From contig CAZIJC010000004.1 of assembly GCA_964539385.1 (NCBI GenBank), positions 8,417 through 72,416 of the forward strand: DNA of 64,000 bases, in the 5' to 3' direction. This document shows, one piece after another, positions 16,849 to 25,460 of this stretch (position 1 is the stretch's first letter; each line of letters starts with the position of its first letter). This DNA comes from JAUVZF01 sp964539385 (GTDB lineage: Bacteria; Planctomycetota; Phycisphaerae; FEN-1346). The notes under the pieces are model-generated. The model searched no databases, was not told the DNA's origin, and worked only from the letters and a program-made list of their open reading frames with translations. The translations under genes and the position numbers were made by a program.

Positions 16849-19068
16849 CTACTTTCTCTGTGCCTCCTTGAGCACCCGCTCGGCGTCGCGGCGAACGTTC
16901 TTGTTCTTCGAGATGGCGAGCACCTTCTGCATCGTGGGGACGATGATTTGCTTGAGTGGCTCCTTGCGGACGTCGCCGCGGAACTCGCGTCCGATGCGGA
17001 CCGCCGCCGCTGCCGCCTCCTCGCGAAGCGCCGCATCGGCGAGCGACGCCGAAATCAGTTTGACGGCCTCAATGTCCTTGACCTCGCCGAGGGCCGACAG
17101 GATCATCTTCTTCTCGTCCGGGCGTTGGGCGGCGCCCATCGCCTCCTTGTACATCGCCACCTTGTCGGCATTCTTGAACTTCTGCTCCTTCACCAGCCGC
17201 ACGTAGCCGCGCAGCGCCAGCACCTGCTGCGTCCGGCTCCTGCCGCTTCGGGCAATCTGCAGAAGGTCCGGTGCGACCGCACTGCTCGGCCACTCCGACA
17301 GGGCCCGCACCGCGGCATCCTGGATTCTGGCGTCGCTGTCTGTGAGCGCCGCGCGAACGGCATCCAGCGCCTTCGCCGCCGGGGCCTTGCCGAGGATGCG
17401 GATCAGGGCACATTTGGCGTCCACGCCCGCGCCGGCCAAGGCGGGCAGGATCATCCTGACGCAGTTGTCGCGGTTGGACCGGCCGCAGATCGCGCCGAGA
17501 GCCTTCTCGGCCGCCCCGCGCACACTGCCGGTGTCCGTCTTGACGACGACGTCCACCACGGCCGACACGTGCCTCTCTTCGCCCAGCGCTTCCAGGGCCT
17601 TGAGGGCCGACTCCTGGACGCCCTTGTCGGGGTCCTTCGTGGCGGCCATGACGGCGTCGGAGTGCTGCCGCGCGCCGCGAGCCGTCAGAACGCCGAGCAG
17701 GTCGCGCCGAACCTCGGGCGCCGCCGCACCAAGCGCCGACGCAATGGCCGCGCTCGCCTCATCGCCGGGAATCCGCTCGAGCGACTTTTGCGCGGCGTCG
17801 TGCGCCTTGCCGTCCTTCGATGCCAGGAAAGCGATGAGCGGCGGCACGGTGCTCGTGCCTTTGAACGCCCTGGCCGCCTCGATCGCCGCCAACTGCACGC
17901 CCTCGTCCCTTTCCCTCATGGCGTCGAGGATGGCCCCCCGGGCCGCCTCGCCCCCACGCTCGGCCAGCAAGGCGATCACACCGGGCTTGGCATCGGCCGA
18001 CACCGACTCCAGGTGGGCGACCCATTTCTTCGTGACGTCTTCGCCGGGCATCGAGACGGCTGCCTGCGTGGCGGCGGCGCGAATCTGAAGGTCCGCGCTG
18101 TTCATCGCCGCCACCAGTTCGTCCATCGCGTCAATGCCCTGCGAGTTGGCCAGGCCGAGGATGGCGGCGCACCGCACGTGCCGCTCGGCCGGGTCCGCGC
18201 GCTGTTTCCAGAGCGTTCGATAAATCCGTGCGGCCTCCCTGCTGTTGCCGGCGTCGCCCAGCCGCTGAGCCAGCAGCAGGACCGCATCCGTCGCGACCGC
18301 CCGTTCGTAGGCGCTCCGGGCACCGGAGGCCACGAGCAGCGTCTCGGAGGCGGCGGTGTCGCCGATGTTTGCAAGAGCGTATACGGCGGCCAGGCGGACG
18401 TCGCGGTCGGCGTCCTTGGCCGCCTTCAGGAGTTCCGGCACGGCTGTGGCGTCGCGCATGACGCCGAGGTTCTGTATGATCGTGGCGCGGCTCCTGCCCC
18501 TGGCCTTTGGCAGGGCCTCGCGGAACGCCGCCTTCGCCTGCTCGCCCCCGATGGAGACGAGCGCGTGGGCGGCATCTTCGCACAGTCTCTCATCCGGCAG
18601 CGCCTTGCTGATGGCCGAGACCGATTCGGCCCCGCCGGCCAGGCGCAACTGCTGAATCAGAAACGCCTGGATCGATTTCGGCGTCGACTCGACCAGCAAG
18701 TCGCCGAGGACGCCGCAGAACATCTTCCGCTCGGCATCCGCCCCCGGCCGCCCGACGTAAACCGCCAGACCGTGCAGGGCGTAACGCGCCTTCGAGTCGT
18801 CGATGGGGCCGGGCTCGACGAGCAGCGCGGCCACGTCGCGGACGCCCTGCCCGCCGAGCGCCGCGAGTTGCTTCATCATCTTCTCGCCCGTCGCGGCATC
18901 CTGGAACGGCACTTGGTCGAGGATTCGGAGTGCCTTCAGCGCCGCCGACGGCGCGGGCGCCTTGGACTCCTCGGCGCCGGCCGGCGCCAACCAGGGTCCC
19001 ATCGACAAGGCCGCCACGATCCCCAACAAGACGGCGGCCGCACGGCTTAACGAGCATGGCGAGGTCAT
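16849..19068 (-). CDS. Large exported HEAT-repeat protein
   Basis: About 739 residues from ATG 19068, with AGGAG upstream. The signal peptide runs to about APAGAEE. Almost the entire mature protein is HEAT / PBS-lyase-type helical repeats, for example DRDVRLAAVYALANIGDT, SADLQIRAAATQAAVSMPG, DKGVQESALKALEALGEE and DSDARIQDAAVRALSEWPS, and ends in a Lys/Arg-rich tail (KNKNVRRDAERVLKEAQRK). Such repeats form superhelical scaffolds for protein binding. No enzymatic motif was found. It is the last gene before the putative attL and belongs to the chromosomal flank. Confidence 0.8.
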   Translation of the reverse strand: MTSPCSLSRAAAVLLGIVAALSMGPWLAPAGAEESKAPAPSAALKALRILDQVPFQDAATGEKMMKQLAALGGQGVRDVAALLVEPGPIDDSKARYALHGLAVYVGRPGADAERKMFCGVLGDLLVESTPKSIQAFLIQQLRLAGGAESVSAISKALPDERLCEDAAHALVSIGGEQAKAAFREALPKARGRSRATIIQNLGVMRDATAVPELLKAAKDADRDVRLAAVYALANIGDTAASETLLVASGARSAYERAVATDAVLLLAQRLGDAGNSREAARIYRTLWKQRADPAERHVRCAAILGLANSQGIDAMDELVAAMNSADLQIRAAATQAAVSMPGEDVTKKWVAHLESVSADAKPGVIALLAERGGEAARGAILDAMRERDEGVQLAAIEAARAFKGTSTVPPLIAFLASKDGKAHDAAQKSLERIPGDEASAAIASALGAAAPEVRRDLLGVLTARGARQHSDAVMAATKDPDKGVQESALKALEALGEERHVSAVVDVVVKTDTGSVRGAAEKALGAICGRSNRDNCVRMILPALAGAGVDAKCALIRILGKAPAAKALDAVRAALTDSDARIQDAAVRALSEWPSSAVAPDLLQIARSGRSRTQQVLALRGYVRLVKEQKFKNADKVAMYKEAMGAAQRPDEKKMILSALGEVKDIEAVKLISASLADAALREEAAAAAVRIGREFRGDVRKEPLKQIIVPTMQKVLAISKNKNVRRDAERVLKEAQRK

Positions 19069-19502
19069 CACGGTCGTGTCTCCTACGGGTTCTCCCGGCT
19101 TACAGACGCCGCGACGAACGCATAGCGATACTTCCCATCCGTCGCAGTCCACTACCCGAGTGAACAGTATAGCGGAGAGCGAGTTCCGGGGAAATGAAAA
19201 CCGGGCCGAACCTCCCCCGCAGCGCCCAAAAACGAAAGCGGCACCACCGTCCCGGCACGCCGAAACGCGCGGTGTGCCACTGGTCCCTTCGACATGACTT
19301 GGGGATGGTGGGCGATACTGGACTTGAACCAGTGACCTCCTGCGTGTCGAAGACCGCCCATCGCCGCGCCGAAAAGCCCGAAAAGCCCAAGTTTTCGGCC
19401 CTTTTTTGCTATTATGCCGTCGGTGAAAATGCTTGCAAGCGTTTTCTTGAAAACGCCGTTATTCGCACACAAACGCGGTACTACCGGACCGGAAACGGTA
19501 GT
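19069..19502. other. 434-bp interval holding the left end of the putative element
   Basis: It contains the promoter side of the HEAT gene, the 43-bp tRNA 3'-half copy (19308-19350), a T-rich stretch near 19397-19410 and a short palindrome at 19496-19508. No gene was seen. Confidence 0.55.
19308..19350 (-). other. attL-like copy of tRNA-Val 3' half
   Basis: It matches the tRNA from the anticodon loop to just past the 3' end, with one mismatch (19323 versus 56330). The 5' half of a tRNA is absent, so it is not a functional tRNA gene. The span from anticodon loop to 3' end is a classic tyrosine-recombinase crossover segment. Confidence 0.75.
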
Positions 19503-19508
19503 CTACCG
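19496..19508. repeat. Short palindrome shared by both element ends
   Basis: CGGTAGTCTACCG here recurs, extended to CCGGTAGTCTACCGG, at 56222-56236. Both copies lie inside the element, 146 bp and 79 bp from the respective att repeats. Possible recombinase or excisionase arm site; the exact role is unknown. Confidence 0.4.
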
Positions 19509-19820
19509 GGCCGCCCGCCTCTTGCCCGCCGCGTCCACCAGCCGAAACTTCCGTGCCGTCACCACGTCCGCCAGCGAGGTCGTATTGTAGTTGCCGTCCT
19601 GGCAATAGTATAGATGTTCGTCGCCCGAGTTGGAACCCTGAATTCCCGTGGCGGCGTCCGTGCAGTCGCCGTCCGAGTTTTTGTCCTCGTCGCGGCAAAC
19701 CGGCGCGTCGATGTAGCGCGGGCTCCGGACGCCTGGGGACGCAGGGAGCCTTCGGCTTTGCTCGGGCCAGCCTGCGAGACGAAGGGCCGACGGTTCCGCA
19801 ACCGGAGCCTGCGCTACCAT
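19503..19820 (-). pseudogene. Truncated Rhs core fragment
   Basis: It carries a piece of Rhs core (SPRYIDAPVCRDEDKNSDGDC, then EHLYYCQDGNYNTTSL), after which homology to the paralogue at 22977-24215 stops and the frame ends in a basic tail. It lacks the RMYHPTLGRW and DPxG segments and any tip. Its upstream 340 bp is a near-identical copy of 23971-24310. It appears to be a decayed end of the Rhs array, next to the left end of the element. Confidence 0.6.
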
Positions 19821-19915
19821 AAGCGTATCTTAATCTCTGGCAGCCGCTTGGGCAAGGGCCGAAGAACGGCGAATGATGCGCCTCGGAAACCCGCCGCAAC
19901 GGGACGGATTCCGGA
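19576..19915. repeat. 340-bp direct repeat, copy 1
   Basis: Near-identical to 23971-24310 at a constant offset of 4395 bp, differing at scattered positions (for example CGGCAAACCGGCGCG versus CGGAGGATCGGTGCG). It covers part of the Rhs core coding sequence and its upstream non-coding flank. Confidence 0.75.
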
Positions 19916-20112
19916 TACGGTGTCCCGGCGCGCCGGGATCTGGAAGGCACGCGCTAAAACAACAAAAACAGCAACAGCCACGACGAGCAGCAGAGAGAAC
20001 GGCCTTCAGGGGCGGGGCGAATATCGTAATGTGGTGCGTCCGCCGCGGCGACACCGAATAGACGGCTGGGAGAAATCCGCTTTTGAATCCGCCCGCCGTC
20101 CCGACCATCGGG

Positions 20113-20370
20113 ACTATGGCGGAGCCAGCCCGCTTCCGACTCCGGCAGGGGCTTGCTCATAGATGGGTATCCTCGGAACCACTCAGTACCTTCCGAAGGC
20201 GATGCCGCTGACCCACTTGACATACGCACGGCTCGCCCGTTACGCTCGACTCTTGAACAACCGTCCGCGAAAGTGCCTCAACTATCCGAAGTCCGGACCC
20301 GTTGCGGGCCGGACCCCGGCGGAGGTCTTCTGGTACCGCCCCGTTGCACTTACGGTGTGAATTCGCCCTT
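20113..20370. repeat. About 260-bp direct repeat, copy 1
   Basis: Homologous to 22217-22482. It includes the IS30 remnant and its flank (CTATGGCGGAG...CCCGCTTCCGAC). The two copies differ by a length change inside the transposase remnant. Confidence 0.65.
20163..20360 (+). pseudogene. IS30-family transposase C-terminal remnant, copy 1
   Basis: About 65 residues survive. TTQYLPKAMPL corresponds to the C-terminal region of IS30 transposases, and LNNRPRKCLN...RTPAEVF is their hallmark end. An eight-residue in-frame insertion splits the normal CLNYRTPAEVF. The catalytic domain is gone. It is antisense to the Rhs genes and lies between a lipoprotein gene and the truncated Rhs fragment. Confidence 0.7.
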
Positions 20371-20455
20371 CATCGACGAAGTTAAGTTGTGTGTCTCCAG
20401 AACTCTCAGAACTCTCACCAGAACTCTATCGTATGCCCAGCACACCATGATGGAA

Positions 20456-20998
20456 TCACGGTTGCGTGGACCTTTTGTGTTCCAGACCCTCTATCCTTGC
20501 CTTCAGACCTACCCCGACGCCATGTTGGTTCATCAGCGCTTCCATGAACGTCAAGCACAGGTGCGCACGTACCAGCGCCAGCGTGTGCTCTGCCCGATCG
20601 CTGCGCGGATTCAGGAGTGTCTCATTACACTCCCTGAGGACCCGTGCCATCTCTGCCAAGTATTGGTCTGGTGTCAGTTCTTCGTGCAGTCTGTATACTC
20701 GCGTCAGCTCCGCCAGCATCTCCACCGACAGGCTTAGGCCTTGCAGCATGTCCCTGCGAGAAGCCTCTGTAATGCCTGGATCCCGGACTTGTGCTAGTAC
20801 CCTCTCCGCATCTTCGGCGCAGTCGCGGAAAAGCGCCACAGGACTGCCGACGGGGACGTGCCCCAAGTCCACCCGTTGCCGGCCTTCGCCCACAGTCACG
20901 TTCCCACTGCTGGACAGACTGTCGGGAGCCCCCTGACATCCTGCCAACCCAAACACCACGAAGCACACTGTGCCTAGACAGACTTGTCGCATGTTCAC
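20456..20998 (-). CDS. Lipoprotein, possible immunity protein for the HELEH Rhs tip
   Basis: About 180 residues. The GTG at 20998 overlaps the Rhs stop codon as GTGA; an ATG six bases later is an alternative. The N-terminus ends VCFVVFGLAGC, a good lipobox. The rest is mainly alpha-helical (ECNETLL and LALVRAHLCLTFMEALM stretches) with no recognised family. Tight coupling to the Rhs tip and lipoprotein localisation suggest neutralisation of an exported effector, as with the two lipoproteins at 8295 and 9923. The assignment is by position only. Confidence 0.6.
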   Translation of the reverse strand: MNMRQVCLGTVCFVVFGLAGCQGAPDSLSSSGNVTVGEGRQRVDLGHVPVGSPVALFRDCAEDAERVLAQVRDPGITEASRRDMLQGLSLSVEMLAELTRVYRLHEELTPDQYLAEMARVLRECNETLLNPRSDRAEHTLALVRAHLCLTFMEALMNQHGVGVGLKARIEGLEHKRSTQP

Positions 20999-22029
20999 TG
21001 CCCCCTAAGCTCTCCCTGCGAGAACCACGCGCTATCGCTGACACCCGTCTCCGCCATCCACTGGATCTCAAGCATATCCCGCTCAGCAGTAACGGATTCG
21101 AACTCACCCCCTTCGCCACGCTCGAAGCCATGCTTCGGCTCGTACTTAATGGCGTGCTCCCTCAAAACGCATCCCCTTATTAGCCCCTCGGGGATGTCGT
21201 TCTGCTCGTGCTGCAACTTGAGTTTCTGCAGTTCCTCCATGGTCGGTTTACAATAGATGCCGCTGTAGATCTTCACGGCGAACGGAATGCCCGTTTCTGC
21301 GGCATTGTGCAGCTGGAAGGCGTGTTCCAGCTCGTGAGACCAGACGGCCTGCCAGGTACTCGGGATGTTGGCCTCCTCATGGCCCTTGTAAAACAGCACG
21401 TTAGGAAGGGTGGCCAGTTTATCACGGTTTCGGCCGTACCTTGCGAGGGCCTCTTCAGTCGGCCCAAATCTGCTCGCGGCCAGATCCTCGGTAGGCATGT
21501 GAATGGTAATGCCCCAAGTCACCTTTGTGATAATCAGGCAGCACTCACCGTAGGGCCTCGTCTCTATACCGAGTTCGGCGTCCAGCGGCTCAAGCCGTGA
21601 CCCACCGAACCCGGGCGTGCCTGTTCTTCCTGTCGCAGCATTCACAGCTTCTCTCGTCTCATGCTCCTCCAGTTGAAGCCCCGTGTACACGATGGCAGCC
21701 AGCCCGGAAGGGTCTGTTGTATTGGTGGGCCCGCATCCCGCATACTCATACAACCCCATCCCATCCACATACCCGATTCTGTCGCGCGTCACCCACCGCC
21801 CCAGCGTCGGATGGTACATACGAAATCGCACGTGGTAGAGGCCGGTCTCGGTATCGAAGCGGTAGCCGCAGTAGAGGATTTCGTTGTCGAACGTATTACT
21901 GGTCCGCTCGTCCCACTCGGACTCGCTCGTGTCGTTGCCCGCCGCGTCCCGCACGCCGTGACGGACCGACACCTTCCCGTAGGGATCGTACATGTACCGT
22001 TCCACCACCGCGCCGTCATCTTCCGCCAA
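20995..22029 (-). CDS. Orphan Rhs tail with HExxH putative metallopeptidase tip
   Basis: A truncated Rhs core (AVVERYMYDPYGKVSV, ILYCGYRFDTETGLYHVRFRMYHPTLGRW, DPSG) is followed by about 235 residues containing SHELEHAFQLHNAAETG. HELEH is an HExxH zinc-site motif; no second-half ligand motif could be assigned. The frame begins at a TTG with Rhs-like codons (NVTAL) still readable upstream, then a stop, so the fragment lacks the signal peptide and YD repeats of a full Rhs protein. It may be silent storage for recombination into the full-length gene at 25461-31754, or be weakly expressed. Confidence 0.65.
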   Translation of the reverse strand: MAEDDGAVVERYMYDPYGKVSVRHGVRDAAGNDTSESEWDERTSNTFDNEILYCGYRFDTETGLYHVRFRMYHPTLGRWVTRDRIGYVDGMGLYEYAGCGPTNTTDPSGLAAIVYTGLQLEEHETREAVNAATGRTGTPGFGGSRLEPLDAELGIETRPYGECCLIITKVTWGITIHMPTEDLAASRFGPTEEALARYGRNRDKLATLPNVLFYKGHEEANIPSTWQAVWSHELEHAFQLHNAAETGIPFAVKIYSGIYCKPTMEELQKLKLQHEQNDIPEGLIRGCVLREHAIKYEPKHGFERGEGGEFESVTAERDMLEIQWMAETGVSDSAWFSQGELRGQ

Positions 22030-22216
22030 CGCCGTGACGTTGAGCGGCGAACGACGAATGTCAAATGACTAATGACCGATCTCGCACACGGTGCGAGTCG
22101 GTTTCTCCACCGCACGCGCCGACACCGAACAGACGGCTGGACGCAATCCGCTTCGGAATCCAGCCGCCGCGCGCCGTCGCCATAGCGGTTTTGGCGCGTC
22201 GGCGACAGCCAAGGCT

Positions 22217-22482
22217 GCTATGGCGGAGGCGGCCCGCTTCCGACTTGACAGGGACTTGCTCATAGATGGGTATCCCCGGAACCACTCAGTACCTGCCGAA
22301 GGCGATGCCGTTCTCCCACTTGACAAACGGGCAACTCGGCAGTTACGTTCGAGTCCTGAACAACCGTCTGCGAAAATGCCTCAACCCTGGCAGGGCAAGC
22401 CTGCCGTGGCTTGACCGCTACCGGACTCCGGCGGAGGTCTTCTGGCGCCGTCCCGTTGCACTTACGATGTGAATTCGCTATC
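22217..22482. repeat. About 265-bp direct repeat, copy 2
   Basis: Homologous to 20113-20370. Together with the 340-bp repeat this shows that the Rhs-tail/partner/IS30 unit has been duplicated or shuffled. Confidence 0.65.
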
Positions 22483-22856
22483 TCGTGTCCCCCGAACCCG
22501 CGTCCCCCGAACCCGCCCGAACCCCGCGTGCTCTCATCGCGGTATTCCACCCAATCGACGTACAGCCGCCCTGTCAGCATCGCGTCAAACGCGATGAGCG
22601 GATAAAAGAAGCAATAGCACCCTCGTTCCATCGGGTGCCTTCCAGCATATGGCGGTGGCTGCGTCGGCAGAAGCCAGAAAGCAGTTCGCGTGCCACCGGA
22701 GGTCCGTACCTGCGCCGATTGCGGAAAGCCACGGGTAAGAGCCGCATACGCACTGATGTACGCCCCAACAACCACAAGGCAAGCGATGCAAGCCCTTCGA
22801 CGGGTCACGAAGCCCCCCCTGTTGTCTCCGCTTGCGCCAACATAGTGGCCGCTCAT
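22260..22856 (-). pseudogene. Truncated membrane/exported protein running into an IS30 remnant
   Basis: The first 120 or so residues look genuine: an Arg-rich start followed by a hydrophobic segment (CIACLVVVGAYISAYAAL), then aromatic-rich sequence (ERGCYCFFYPLIAFDAML). From about 22472 leftward the frame simply reads the antisense of the IS30 remnant, so the original C-terminus is lost. A GTG at 22808 is an alternative start. It lies downstream of the Rhs tail at 22977-24215 and may be its former immunity gene. Confidence 0.5.
22266..22472 (+). pseudogene. IS30-family transposase C-terminal remnant, copy 2
   Basis: Paralogue of the remnant at 20163-20360 (TTQYLPKAMPF, LNNRLRKCLN, YRTPAEVF). 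An eleven-residue in-frame insertion interrupts the same site as in copy 1, with different, palindromic sequence. Antisense to the truncated gene above. No terminal inverted repeats could be assigned. Confidence 0.7.
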
Positions 22857-22976
22857 CTGTCACCCCCATGTTCACCGTAGATAAGATTGAGCCGCATGCC
22901 TGGAGATCTGTTTGACGCACCACGCGGCCGTGTGCACTCGTGGCTTGGCTCGACGGGCGGCAGTCGCCGCCAGTCC

Positions 22977-24215
22977 TCAGTCATAGTGGTCCAGGTAGTA
23001 CGAGCCGGAGACGATCCTGCAAGACTCACACTTCAGTGAAAGCCCCAGATCGAATATCTCGCGGTCGAAGCCTCCCCATCGATCCACAGCATAGCATGCC
23101 GACCATGAGTGGCTCTTGCCCTCCTTCTCTCCATTTTCGCATCTGCAGATGAATTCAACCGCCTCTTTGATCACGTTCTCCCAGTTGACCCGTTCTCTGC
23201 CTGGCGGACCAACATGCGCAGTACCGTAGCGGGCCTTGGCGTAATCGCACGTGCATCTCTCTGGGTGTTCCGCGGCGAGAGCGCCGAGTTCCATATCTAG
23301 TGCAAGGTTGTGCCATCCACTGACCGGAAGGTTAAGCATCTCGCCGCCAGGATGCATAGCCACAAAAGGCATGTCTGGAGCTGGCCCTTCGCCCCATCCC
23401 GCCAGCCGCTTAGCTACAGGCCCCCCGACGACTTCATGGACCTTCCACGAAGGCCTCTGCCATGCCGGGATGTCTTCACCCAGATTGATCTCCTGGAGGC
23501 GCTGGTGGCCTCTCGCCTCTCCGCCTGGCACACGGTATATCGTCCAGCCAAGCGCCTCGGCGATTGCATCTGAGCCGGAAGTCTTCTCCCATTTTCCCGG
23601 CACCTTAATCTCTTTCTTCTCCTGTTCGGTGCAGTCTCGCCATAAGCCGAGCGGATCGACCCAGCGCAAAGGACGCGCTCCGACGTAGAGGTACAGCCCC
23701 ATCCCGTCCCCATACTCGCTCGGATCGCGCGTCACCCACCGTCCCAACGTCGGATGATACATCCGGTTGCGGACGTGGTACAGGCCGGTCTCGGAATCGT
23801 GGCGGTAGCCGCAGTAGAGGATTTCGTTCGCGAAGGTGTTCGACGTCCGGGCGTCCCACTCCGTGGTGCTGGTGCCGCTTGAATCCCGCACGCCGTGCAG
23901 CACAGTGACCTTTCCATAGGGATCGTACATGTACCGTTCCACCACCGCGCCGTCGTATGAGTCCACCAGGGAGGTCGTATTGTAGTTGCCGTCCTGGCAA
24001 TAGTATAGATGTTCGTCGCCCGAGTTGGAACCCTGAATTCCCGTGGCGGCGTCCGTGCAGTCGCCGTCCGAGTTCTTGTCCTCGTCGCGGAGGATCGGTG
24101 CGTCGATGTAGCGCGGGCTCCGGACGCCTGGGGACGCAGGGAGCCTTCGGCTTTGCTCGGGCCAGCCTGCGAGACGAAGGGCCGACGGTTCCGCAACCGG
24201 AGCCTGCGCTACCAT
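22977..24215 (-). CDS. Orphan Rhs tail with unidentified tip
   Basis: Rhs core end (SPRYIDAPILRDEDKNSDGDC, AVVERYMYDPYGKVTVLHG, RMYHPTLGRWVTRDPSEYGDG, DPLG), then a tip of about 210 residues rich in Trp and with paired Cys (CTCDYAKARYG, CRCENGEKEG, LKCESCRIVSG). The tip is not recognised and no HExxH is present. The first 30 residues (MVAQAPVAEPS...) are not Rhs-like and come from the duplicated upstream flank, so translation from the ATG at 24215 is uncertain. No signal peptide. Best read as a displaced tip module behind the complete Rhs gene. Confidence 0.6.
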   Translation of the reverse strand: MVAQAPVAEPSALRLAGWPEQSRRLPASPGVRSPRYIDAPILRDEDKNSDGDCTDAATGIQGSNSGDEHLYYCQDGNYNTTSLVDSYDGAVVERYMYDPYGKVTVLHGVRDSSGTSTTEWDARTSNTFANEILYCGYRHDSETGLYHVRNRMYHPTLGRWVTRDPSEYGDGMGLYLYVGARPLRWVDPLGLWRDCTEQEKKEIKVPGKWEKTSGSDAIAEALGWTIYRVPGGEARGHQRLQEINLGEDIPAWQRPSWKVHEVVGGPVAKRLAGWGEGPAPDMPFVAMHPGGEMLNLPVSGWHNLALDMELGALAAEHPERCTCDYAKARYGTAHVGPPGRERVNWENVIKEAVEFICRCENGEKEGKSHSWSACYAVDRWGGFDREIFDLGLSLKCESCRIVSGSYYLDHYD

Positions 24216-24310
24216 AAGCGTATCTTAATCTCTGGCAGCCGCTTGGGCAAGGGCCGAAGAACGGCGAATGATGCGCCTCGGAAACCCGCCGCAACGGGAC
24301 GGGTTCCGGA
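23971..24310. repeat. 340-bp direct repeat, copy 2
   Basis: Near-identical to 19576-19915. In this copy the Rhs frame continues into a full core end and tip. Confidence 0.75.
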
Positions 24311-24544
24311 CAGGGTGCCGATGGGTGTCTGTAAGGCACGCGATGCCGCAGCATCGAACAGCAACGGCAACGACGAGCAGCAGGGAAACGACAACAACCA
24401 ACGACTCCGTGGACGAACGTCCGGGGCAACATCTCCCTTGACACGGGAGCGGTTATGGGTGTCACCGGAACTGCTGGTACACCTCCGGCTGATTGGGTGC
24501 CAGGAATAGCATCCCGGGCCAGAACGCCCTTGACAGTTATTTGC
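24216..24544. other. 329-bp interval between membrane protein and orphan Rhs tail
   Basis: The left 95 bp belong to the 340-bp repeat. The rest shows no gene. Near 24541-24566 the sequence CTCATCGATGGGTTTCGCCGGGA resembles the CTCATAGATGGGTATC block at the edge of both IS30 remnants, hinting at a third degenerate junction. Confidence 0.4.
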
Positions 24545-25450
24545 TCATCGATGGGTTTCGCCGGGACTCTGCCGCGTTGCTGGTCTCATCTTCTGCTTGA
24601 GGAAAATGCAACAGTAAACAGATGCCCCGATACATGCTAACGCTGTTACACAGGCTCTCCACAAAACACTTCCGTAGCCCACCCATCCCGACCACAGTCC
24701 TATGCGCAAGACACATACAGCGATGGCAATAAAGACCGCAGCCGAGCTGGTTAAGATTAAGTACCGCTGTTTCTGCCCTGGCTTTCGCGAGCCGGAAACT
24801 GCGACCGCTGCAACCATGCCGAGAGAGATCACATTGATTCCGTGGTAAAGCGATTGTTTAAGCCTATCGCACAAGAACATGCTGTCTAAATTAGCGTTGT
24901 CCTGTAAGAGACGGGCTGCCACGGAGGGCAAGGCCACGCACAAGCATTGGACCAAGAAAAAGGCCGCCGCCCACAACAAAACGTAATGAATAGCGCTGGC
25001 AGCTGTGGGCGGATCATCCGAGGCCCAATCCAGGGACAAGGCTCCATTCAGATGACTTGATGTCGCCGCTATCAAGGTCGTGCATAGAACCACCGAAGGA
25101 ACAAACCAGAATAGATGTGAGAGCAAAAGCGTTTCCTCCTGTGTGGCGACCAGCAGGTAATACGCAAAGTGCGACAGTTCTCGCCCCAGTACGAATGCTG
25201 CCGCCAACAGCGGGGCCAAGAAGCACCATTCAATAACCATTAGCCGTGGCTTGCGACGATAGAAAACTGCCGTAAGGACTAGTAGCACACCCGCGAGGTT
25301 AACAGGTATCAAGGCCGCTCCTGCAACCTTCGCAAGAAATGCCGATTGCAAGGAAGGCACCCGAAACAACACGAACACGCCCAGCGGCATTACCCAGATA
25401 CCTGCCGCGAAGGCTATAATGGCGGGCTTGTGATGAGCAACGTGAGCCAT
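24545..25450 (-). CDS. Polytopic membrane protein, possible Rhs immunity protein
   Basis: About 301 residues with seven or eight hydrophobic segments, for example IIAFAAGIWVMPLGVFVLF, LAGVLLVLTAVFY, WCFLAPLLAAAFVLG and AVFIAIAVCVLRIGLW. The ATG at 25450 follows the Rhs stop by 10 bases, with AAGGA formed at the Rhs stop, so the two genes are co-translated. It resembles no transporter family. Position directly after the tip of the full Rhs protein suggests an immunity membrane protein or an export accessory. Confidence 0.65.
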   Translation of the reverse strand: MAHVAHHKPAIIAFAAGIWVMPLGVFVLFRVPSLQSAFLAKVAGAALIPVNLAGVLLVLTAVFYRRKPRLMVIEWCFLAPLLAAAFVLGRELSHFAYYLLVATQEETLLLSHLFWFVPSVVLCTTLIAATSSHLNGALSLDWASDDPPTAASAIHYVLLWAAAFFLVQCLCVALPSVAARLLQDNANLDSMFLCDRLKQSLYHGINVISLGMVAAVAVSGSRKPGQKQRYLILTSSAAVFIAIAVCVLRIGLWSGWVGYGSVLWRACVTALACIGASVYCCIFLKQKMRPATRQSPGETHR

Positions 25451-25460
25451 TGGTTTTTCC

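Noticed and set aside
15097..19050. Long plus-strand frames opposite the DUF1593 and HEAT genes (15097-16818, 16948-19050)
   Set aside because: No domain, signal or start context; both are mirror frames of well supported genes.
19308..19350. A second tRNA gene
   Set aside because: Only the 3' half is present, with no acceptor or D-arm partner; it is better explained as attL.
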